Assembly (NCBI GenBank): GCA_004151065.3
Contig: NWUY0300003494.1
Span: 69,777 to 83,867, forward strand
From: Larix sibirica
Lineage: Eukaryota > Streptophyta > Pinopsida > Pinales > Pinaceae
Reading direction: 5' to 3'
Length of the DNA stretch: 14,091 nt
The position numbers were made by a program, and so were the translations under genes. Of this stretch, positions 8,827 through 14,091 are shown one piece after another. The notes under the pieces were generated by a model. It saw nothing but the letters and a program-made list of their open reading frames with translations, did not search any database and had not been told where the DNA came from. Numbering within the stretch: the first letter of the stretch is position 1; the number at the start of each line of letters is the position of its first letter.

Positions 8827-10851
8827 TGCGTAACCCCTCTCTGGGATTTTGCTGCTCTAAGCGCCCCTACAATGGTTCTCTGTTTTCCATCCGCTAGGTC
8901 TTGTATAGCCCTAAGTTGAGCCATGGATAGGTGGGAGGGTTGTCCTCTACCCTTAGCAGTTTTACTCGGCAAGGGATATCTACCAAGTCCAGTACATTAG
9001 GTATTGGAGACCGAGATGACAAGAATGTCCCTGGATCTTAAGTGGAAGCGTATGGGACTGTTTTTCAAGGATGCATGGGGAGTTCTTCTAGGTGAAGAAC
9101 TCGTAGGCAGGAGGGAGTCGGTCAGTGGAAAGGGAGGGTCAGAGATGAACATGAAATTGTTTGGATCCAAGGGGGTAAGTGGGGGTGAAACAGTGAAAAT
9201 GGGAGAAAGGGAAATAGTGCTATCCTTTTCCAAAAAAGATAATGAATTAAAAGAAGATGCTAGAGTGGATATAGGAGGAGAACAAGCATCATTCTTACCC
9301 GGGGAAAGAGGAGCTTCAAAATCAACTGGCTATAATTCTGGATCCGCCGCAGGTCTCGCAACGCTGATAGCCATGAAATGCCGTGGAAGGGAGGTGGTCG
9401 TAACATCAATTCTATCCAGAGTTGCCTGAGTGTTTTTAGCTGGATCCATTCCAGTGTGAACCTCCCGCATGGGTTCGTTCATTCTCCCCGCTTTTTGTGA
9501 GACCGATTCCACATCCAGACCGCCTCTATCGTCCATCCGCTTTTTGGTTTTTTTTCACAAACTTGTTAAAGGTCAACTGACATTGCTTTTCCATGTGTCC
9601 ATAACTGTGGAAACGGGGGCATCTAAAGGGCACTCCTTCATAATCTAGCCTTTGTATGCACATTTCCTGTCCCCAAATGAAGTTTAGCTGCTCTCTGAGC
9701 CCTGCTCGAATGTTTAAGGACATTAAGATTTTGGCCACCGACATCCGCGTTTTCCGTGTGAAGGACATATCGACATCGATAAAAGCTCCTAAAGCTTTTC
9801 CGATATCCCTGAAGGAGTCCCAATTCCAAAATTCCCAAGGTAAGCCGTGCATTCTAACCCATACCGGGATTATATCGAATTTTTTTGTGTCTGCATCAAA
9901 CATGGGTGTCTAGTTTTTGAAAAGAATGGGGGTGTTCCCTAGGATCCAGTGTTTCTATATGACGCAACCCACATCCTCCCTATTCCGGAGTTTGAAAACA
10001 AACCATCCGCGTGAGAGGAACATAATTTCTGGTTTATAGTCCAGTAAAGCCAACCAGTTTGTGATAGCCCAATTTTCTAGTCCTTCAAGGCTGGGATACA
10101 TCCCTCAAACTCGCCCAACAACCGTCGTTTCTGCCATTTCCAGCGAGTGTGCTACATAGACATTTTTACCACAAATGAGGTTTAGAGGTTCCCCAGAGCT
10201 TTTTAGGCACTTGCCCTTCGATCGTCGTTGTGGAGGACCATCTGGAACGCTTCAGGGGTTTGTAGTAATGTTCTTTCCTAACCCTACATCCTGTGGAGGT
10301 TGAAATCCCAATTGATCAGAGGTTTTTAGGAAAGATGCAATGAAGCCCTTTGGGCTTTGAGTGTTGTTAACCTCACCGATATCAGAGGGTAGCGGGGTTT
10401 GATCTAGGATCTCTGAGAACTTCCATCCACATTCCAACAGCTCCGACTCGAATGGCAGGTTTGTATCTTCCCACCTTTCAGCTTGTGAGTCCACATGGGT
10501 AATGGTTGAGTCCACCGCCAACGGGTGTCGTAGGTTGATGTGTTGTGGCGGTTCAAAGAGGGTAAACAGCGTTCCTCCGAGCATCGGTGCAAGGGGTCGA
10601 ACCGTTTGCAGTTTGCGTGAAAGTGCTACCTCGTCGCGTGACCAACAACCTAAACCCTTCGATCCCATTTGTTTGTTGATTATACCGTCCCCAGTTGTTG
10701 TCGCCACCGACAAGCCGGTCCCAGATGTCGTAGGGAGAATGACAAAGCCCGACAGAAGAGGTGTTGTAGGGTAGTAAAAAATGCACTGACCTTCGAAAGG
10801 GTCCGGAGAGTAATCAATGATGTTGACCGTGTTGTACTCCATTTGCTGCAT
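8823..10851 (-). pseudogene. LINE ORF1 relic (DUF4283 domain and CCHC zinc knuckle)
   Basis: ORF1 would encode the RNA-binding Gag-like protein of the element. The first in-frame ATG is at 10851 (MQQMEYNTV), after an in-frame TAG upstream. About 200 N-terminal residues are unassigned. A DUF4283-type domain follows (about 10185-9640) with LICGKNVYVAHSLEMAE, PEIMFLSRGWFVFKL, DIIPVWVRMHGLPWEFWN and VDMSFTRKTRMSVAKI. The knuckle at 9621-9580 reads CPRFHSYGHMEKQC, so the second Cys of CCHC is Phe. The rest is Ser/Pro-rich (PPLTPLDPNNFMFISDPPFP). In-frame stops lie at 10252, 10105, 9955, 9910, 9330 and 8997. One frameshift maps to an A8 run at 9555-9548. After 8997 the frame is open again (LSMAQLRAIQDLADGKQRT) to a TGA at 8823-8825, the likely original stop. 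Confidence 0.82.
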
Positions 10852-10970
10852 CCATGTGTCAAGGGTGTACGTCCCATCGGTTTTCGCACCACTCTCAGGC
10901 GTGGCAGAGATAGGGTTTAGTCTGCAGCCCCATAGGGTTGCAAAACCCTAGCAGAAATCTTTCTCATCCT
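10852..10970 (-). promoter_or_regulatory. LINE 5' UTR / possible internal promoter with telo-box-like motifs
   Basis: Between ORF1 and the (TA)9 tract the element has about 120 bases. Within about 40 of them (10911-10950) lie TAGGGTTTAG, ATAGGGTTG and AAAACCCTAG on the plus strand, that is, telo-box (AAACCCTA) motifs in both directions. Telo-boxes are known in promoters of plant translation-related genes. LINEs must carry their promoter downstream of the transcription start, so a promoter role is reasonable but not shown. Confidence 0.35.
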
Positions 10971-10974
10971 CCAC

Positions 10975-10992
10975 TATATATATATATATATA
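10975..10992. repeat. (TA)9 microsatellite at the LINE 5' boundary
   Basis: Nine perfect TA units lie immediately outside the presumed 5' end of the LINE. They may be part of the target site or may have grown afterwards. I do not treat them as a TATA box. Confidence 0.85.
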
Positions 10993-10995
10993 ATC

Positions 10996-11127
10996 GTGTA
11001 CCTAGTGTCCTGTTTTCGGGGTCATCGTGTCCCATGTCAGATACTCGTATTCCCATGTCTTGTGTCCCTCCTGTCCTGTTTTCAGGGTTGTTGTGTCCCA
11101 TGTCGGATACTCGTATTTTTGTCTCCT
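10996..11127. repeat. 66-bp tandem duplication, GTGTCC-rich
   Basis: Copy 1 (10996-11061) and copy 2 (11062-11127) share GTCCTGTTTTC, then TGTCCCATGTC, then GATACTCGTAT in register, with a few differences. The 66-base period is a multiple of three, so the plus strand reads a repeated peptide (VLFSG..CPMSDTRI) in a 76-codon open frame at 10938-11168. That frame has no recognised domain and is probably incidental. A partial third start (CTCCATGTCACG) may follow. Confidence 0.8.
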
Positions 11128-11142
11128 CCATGTCACGTGACA

Positions 11143-11478
11143 TTAGATGGAAGGTTGTACAACATTAATACAATGTTTATTTTCATGAGTTCCTTTTATC
11201 ACATTATCACTTTTAGGCATTTTCTCCTCTATGGTTTTTATGAGCTTGGCCATATTCTGATAAATCTTTGTTCCATCTTAACAACCATCGTTTTCATCTT
11301 TTGTTCCATTGTTTAAATATTTTGTTCCACAATAGCTTATATTCGTTTTCACTCAATTCATTAAATTTGTTCTCCTTGAATATTTTTGGTTATATATTTT
11401 TTCACTTTCTTCATGAATCATTGTTGAGTTCTCTGGAGGTTTAATTGGTGTGGCATTTTTTGTAGATCCCTTTGCCAT
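11143..11478 (-). pseudogene. Gag-like relic of an LTR retrotransposon (low certainty)
   Basis: The minus-strand ATG at 11478 opens 41 codons (MAKGSTKNATPIKPPENSTM, then EESEKIYNQKYSRRTNLMN) to a TGA at 11353-11355. Overlapping frames continue with TMEQKMKTMVVKMEQRF and then LIKTIEEKMPKSDNVIK, giving a charged, Met/Lys/Glu-rich heptad-like region after two frameshifts. Gypsy-type Gag proteins of plants often begin with such low-complexity and coiled-coil sequence, and this one lies where a gag gene would follow the leader and primer binding site at 12132. No capsid core or zinc knuckle is visible before the sequence reaches the 66-bp repeat, so it is truncated. It could also be a decayed unrelated coiled-coil gene. 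Confidence 0.35.
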
Positions 11479-12131
11479 GTGAGCCCGAAATAATATTTAT
11501 CTAAATTATCCTCTTTTTTCTTTTTATCACACCTTTTGAATCGTTCAAAGCAAATCTTTCATTTAAAAGCTATGCAAATTTTAAGTTACATACCTTTTAA
11601 AACCCAAGTTTGTAGGCTATCTTGCTTGCCAACCTTGTCTTGAAGCCTATTTAAAATTTCAGCCCCTATGAATTTAATATTTCAGCCTGTAGTAGCCTAG
11701 TATGTCTTCTTTACCATGCCACGGGTTTGATCAAATTCTGATGTGCCAAGAGAAAGTTATGGTAATTTGCCCAGAACTTGTTGTTTTGTCCATTTCTGGA
11801 GAGCAAATTTATACGACTTGCCATGTGGTCAACTTTTTGGATATACTTATAAAATTTTTGCTAGACACACAATGGTCAGTCTTCTTCTTTAATGAAACTG
11901 ATGGCACACAATTTGGTTCTTGCAAGCCTCAGATATAACAGTTTTACCCAACACCCTTGTTTGATACTAGGTTTTGGACTAGTAAAAAACCTAACTTCCA
12001 CAAACTGTAACTTTGAAATTATAGTGAATCAGGACCTGTAAATTTTATCATAGATACTTCGATATTTTTCTTGAGGCTCCAAATAATTTCATTCTTTGGA
12101 ATGTCTCTGAAAAAAAGTTATAGCGAAAATG
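11479..12131 (-). other. Candidate LTR-retrotransposon leader between primer binding site and Gag-like relic
   Basis: This 650-base stretch has no convincing gene. Its minus strand resembles the leader sequences of plant LTR retrotransposons in style, with phrases such as TTACCATAACTTTCTCTTGG and CTACTACAGGCTGAAAT; this is from general familiarity and not from a search. An open frame on the plus strand at 11702-11938 has no recognisable motif and is probably incidental. Confidence 0.35.
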
Positions 12132-12143
12132 GTTCTCATACCA
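12132..12143 (-). other. Candidate primer binding site, initiator tRNA-Met type
   Basis: The minus strand reads TGGTATGAGAAC, matching 10 of 12 bases of the common plant primer binding site TGGTATCAGAGC, complementary to initiator tRNA-Met. It starts two bases from the putative LTR end, as expected. It would prime minus-strand DNA synthesis of an LTR retrotransposon oriented leftward. Confidence 0.45.
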
Positions 12144-12145
12144 AA

Positions 12146-12384
12146 TGTTATGGACCAAATTCCCCAAATAGCATAGAAATATATAGAAGAGTAAATCCAA
12201 ACCTTTATAATGATAAAAAGTCGATGAATAACACGACCCTTCGAGGGGGTAACCTGCTTTTACAATATATCCAATGCACAAGACAAGATGGGATGCTTAT
12301 ACAAATAAATCTCCTCTACTATAAAATGAAGAGAAAGTGATCATGGTGTAACCTCACTTAGCCAACCTAATCATAACTAATACA
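12146..12384 (-). mobile_element. Candidate LTR (about 239 bp) of a minus-strand LTR retrotransposon
   Basis: On the minus strand the stretch starts TGTATTAG and ends CCATAACA, giving the required TG...CA ends, and is followed after two bases by the primer binding site candidate. A TATA-like TTTGTATAAGC lies inside. The right end at 12384 was chosen because the ACA on the plus strand fits the terminal TGT, but other ends are possible. The matching second LTR is not in the window, so the element is truncated, probably near 11140, before or by the insertion of neighbouring repeats. Confidence 0.4.
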
Positions 12385-12442
12385 CTAATAATGAATGGGG
12401 CTTAGTGCCTTAATATAGGAAGATGCCTAGTTGATTGATTAG

Positions 12443-13000
12443 ATGAAGATGGTTGATGGCGAAACCATGCCCAACCATGTAAACACCTCTAAAATGCAGA
12501 TATGCAGTAGTTGGTTGAAGTTGGTGTTAAGATTTAGGAGTATGGCACCACAACAATCTTATTAAATAGTGTATTGACAAATTATAATAACATTGTGTTC
12601 ACAGTTTCACATTGAGTTGAATCCCCTCACATTCTTTAGAAATCGTGATCTCGATCCTCATGGTTGAAGAAAAACAAGTAGAGATGAATAGGAGGATGAA
12701 GAAATTGCTTTTTCAAAATGGAAGCAACACTAAAAAGGTAGCAAAGGTGAAGCAACGACACAAAGAAAGGAAAAATGTGCTACCACTGTGAAAAGTTAGG
12801 CTATATTGCTCGTGATTGCAAAATCCATTGACCTGATGTACATTTCAAGAAGGAGAATTGTAATATGGCTTGCATTTTAGCATTTGGCTGAAGGGCATTG
12901 AGGAATGATTCCTAGTTGATTGATTAACTGGGGGAGTCCAATCAGATTCTACCTTCAATGAAAGACAGTTATGGCAATGTCATAGTGAGCTAAGAAATAG
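12443..13000 (+). pseudogene. Copia-type Gag and protease relic, heavily frameshifted
   Basis: Pieces of a copia polyprotein lie in order but in changing frames. MKMVDGETMPNHVNTSKMQI (12443-) matches the start of the UBN2/Gag region. EVGVKI-stop-EYGTTTILLN and SVLTNYNNIVFTVSH (about 12520-12612) match the conserved copia LLNSLPxSYxNIVFTL block. ISILMVEEKQVEMNRR (about 12648-) matches SSLLxEEKRR. A zinc knuckle CYHCEKLGYIARDC lies at 12778-12819, with Tyr in place of the zinc-binding His. The same frame then runs to stop-LID-stop-LGESNQI at 12913-12948, which looks like the protease start WLIDSGASNHI with its Asp kept but stops and a spare codon beside it. No LTR, integrase or RT belonging to it is visible. 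Its orientation is opposite to the LTR at 12146-12384. Confidence 0.72.
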
Positions 13001-13251
13001 GACACATCCCCTAGGTTTTTCGTACAATTCTGTGTCGAATACGTGCACTGGAAAAGGGGACCTGCGGGTGGACATGCACTCTTTTTTAACATTTTTCAGT
13101 AGGGGGAAAGAGCTCTAACAAGTTTCCGTTGTGCAGGTAAAGGGTAAAACAAGTATTTGAAGGGAATCCATTATGTTTTGAAGGTAGATTTGCAAATAGA
13201 TTTTCCATTTCTCCAACAAGAATTGTTTTCTTTATTTATTCCACAGTTTTC
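13001..13251. other. Spacer between copia and hAT relics
   Basis: No open frame or motif is recognised. TTTATTTATTCCACAG just before 13247 looks like a splice acceptor and may belong to an old intron of the following transposase gene. A hAT terminal inverted repeat could be hidden here, but I could not identify one. Confidence 0.4.
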
Positions 13252-13951
13252 ATGTCTCAATTATCAAAGGCAGCTACAACTAGTCCTCCAATGCTGAAAA
13301 GAACCCTGCGGTAGCAAAAGAGCAAGCTCAAGAAAATAAATATCGATCGTGAAAGTATGTAACAAGGCAACAATGTCCTGGGACAAAGCTTGTTGGGGGA
13401 GGGAATATTCTTTGGACATGTAATTTCTGCAACACTACATACAAGAGCACCTACTTTCGAGCTAAGAGCCATATATTGGGCACTAATTGTGCACTTGGAC
13501 CATGTAAAGGGGTGAGTGCTAGCAAACAAAAAGAAATGGAAATAGAGGATAAAATTGGCAGGGGGGAGGTGGCAACAACTTGTAGGAAACATAAAAATGA
13601 GGATCCTCTTCCATTCTTGAGGAAGCCTACTAGTAGATTTGGAAGTGGGACTCCTATTGAGCCACCAAGAAAGAGGTCAGCTTCAAGTGGTGGTCCGATG
13701 GGCTAGTCTTTCAACAAGAGAAGCGAGTGGAGGTTGATCTTACCATTGGGTTCTTTTTCAATCTCAACTTCATTTCATTTAATGTTGAATGATTGCCTTT
13801 GTTTATTGAGATGTGTCCAGCTCTAGTTGAGCAAGCTTTAATAGGGTATGTGCCTCCCAGTTCATAGATGCTTAGAATCACATTGTTGGTTAAGGCAAAG
13901 AAGNACTCAATGGTCGATGAGGTCATGGTCGGTTCGACTATAACAACTAAC
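13252..13951 (+). pseudogene. hAT transposase relic, N-terminal part with BED zinc finger
   Basis: hAT transposases bind element ends through an N-terminal BED finger and cut with a C-terminal RNase H-like domain. ATG 13252 (MSQLSKAATTSPP) is followed by a frameshift near 13285 into SNAEKNPAVAKEQAQENKYR. A TGA at 13350-13352 sits where relatives have Trp (WKYVT), then an open frame of 117 codons runs to 13706. It contains GGGNILWTCNFCNTTYK and STYFRAKSHILGTNCALGPC, with zinc ligands Cys 13419, Cys 13428, His 13470 and Cys 13488 or 13503. A linker with PPRKRSASSGG follows. A shift near 13705 leads to EVDLTIGFFFNLNFISFNVE and ALVEQALIGYVPPSS, then MLRITLLVKAKK, the conserved block before the DUF659 region, interrupted by stops at about 13790 and 13850. 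The catalytic part is not in the window. Confidence 0.75.
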
Positions 13952-14091
13952 TAAACCATGGGACGTTGCGGATTTTGTGGAAACAGTTATAACCAATGAA
14001 CCCTATTTGTGGACTAGGTCCTCCTCACTTTAAGGGAGTTCAGAAGATCTAGAGATGATAAAAGAGTGACCCTATGTGTTGTGTTGACATG
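13952..14091. other. Right edge, nothing recognised
   Basis: The hAT relic should continue here with its DUF659 domain, but no frame shows the expected motif (a CSxxxDGWT-like block). Either the relic is truncated or it is too decayed to read. Confidence 0.4.

Larger units (their letters stand above)
4659..10974 (-). mobile_element. Nearly full-length degenerate plant L1-type LINE (non-LTR retrotransposon)
   Basis: The minus strand carries, in the correct order, a short 5' UTR, ORF1 (nucleic-acid-binding DUF4283 domain and zinc knuckle), ORF2 (endonuclease, reverse transcriptase, zf-RVT, RNase H) and a 3' UTR. This is the standard layout of plant L1 elements, and about 6.3 kb is a normal length for one. 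The right end is placed where ORF1-proximal sequence meets (TA)9 near 10974. The left end is placed near the ambiguous base at 4658 because no clear poly(A) tail marks it, so it is uncertain by a hundred bases or more. I could not establish a target-site duplication. The region is visibly richer in G+C than its flanks. Many stops and frameshifts show it cannot move on its own. Confidence 0.85.

Noticed and set aside
9004-9429. 141-codon plus-strand open frame
   Set aside because: It is antisense to the Ser/Pro-rich end of LINE ORF1. The composition (Gly/Glu-rich) is what the complement of that region gives.
10975-10992. (TA)9 as a TATA-box promoter
   Set aside because: It is a plain dinucleotide repeat outside the LINE with no gene start at the proper distance.
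4659-10992. Target-site duplication of the LINE
   Set aside because: AT-rich sequence on both sides (ATATATA) gives trivial matches, and the 3' end is not defined well enough to accept any of them.
11594-11680. Minus-strand mini-exon with an acceptor-like ATTCATAG before it and a donor-like GTATGT after AAAAG
   Set aside because: It is about 26 codons without a recognised motif or neighbouring exons, and is better explained as leader of the LTR-element relic.
1-14091. CRISPR arrays, tRNA or rRNA genes, bacterial operons
   Set aside because: None seen. The repeats present are irregular and AT-rich without regular spacers, no cloverleaf-like sequence was spotted by eye, and the content is plant transposon relics.

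Overview
The window looks like repeat-rich, AT-rich nuclear DNA of a seed plant. Nothing in it is bacterial. The evidence is a plant L1-type LINE with a DUF4283/zinc-knuckle ORF1 and an ORF2 of endonuclease, reverse transcriptase, zf-RVT and RNase H domains, together with relics of LTR retrotransposons (copia-type Gag) and a plant hAT transposase with a BED finger. The species cannot be told. The long gene-free stretches suggest a large genome. I found no intact host gene, RNA gene or CRISPR array. Two ambiguous bases (4658, 13904) show this is draft sequence.

Layout. Positions 1-514 (minus) hold the 5'-truncated 3' end of one LINE (RNase H tail). Positions 520-4655 are AT-rich DNA with two families of degenerate tandem repeats (603-870, 916-1100), a short (AC)7 tract and several unassigned open segments. 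Positions about 4659-10974 (minus) are an almost full-length second LINE: 5' UTR with telo-box-like motifs, ORF1 (10851-8823), ORF2 (8826-4870) and a 3' UTR with a stem-loop candidate. ORF1 and ORF2 meet in an ATGA overlap. Both ORFs can be followed through their whole length but carry many stops and single-base frameshifts. The RT has lost catalytic motif A and the RNase H has a Glu-to-Lys change.

Right of this LINE come (TA)9, a 66-bp tandem duplication (10996-11127), and what I read as the 5' half of a minus-strand LTR retrotransposon: candidate LTR 12146-12384, tRNA-Met-type primer binding site 12132-12143, leader, and a broken Gag-like segment 11478-11143. A plus-strand copia Gag/protease relic follows (12443-13000), then the N-terminal part of a plus-strand hAT transposase relic (13252-13951).

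These pieces do not form one pathway. The window is a graveyard of nested selfish elements, dated relatively by decay: the copia relic is worst, the LINE is intermediate, and the LINE endonuclease segment and hAT BED segment are the least broken. I see no convincing new biological system. The most informative points are the ORF1/ORF2 ATGA junction, the exact lesions in the LINE, and the LTR and hAT relics, which are easy to miss because no single long ORF marks them.
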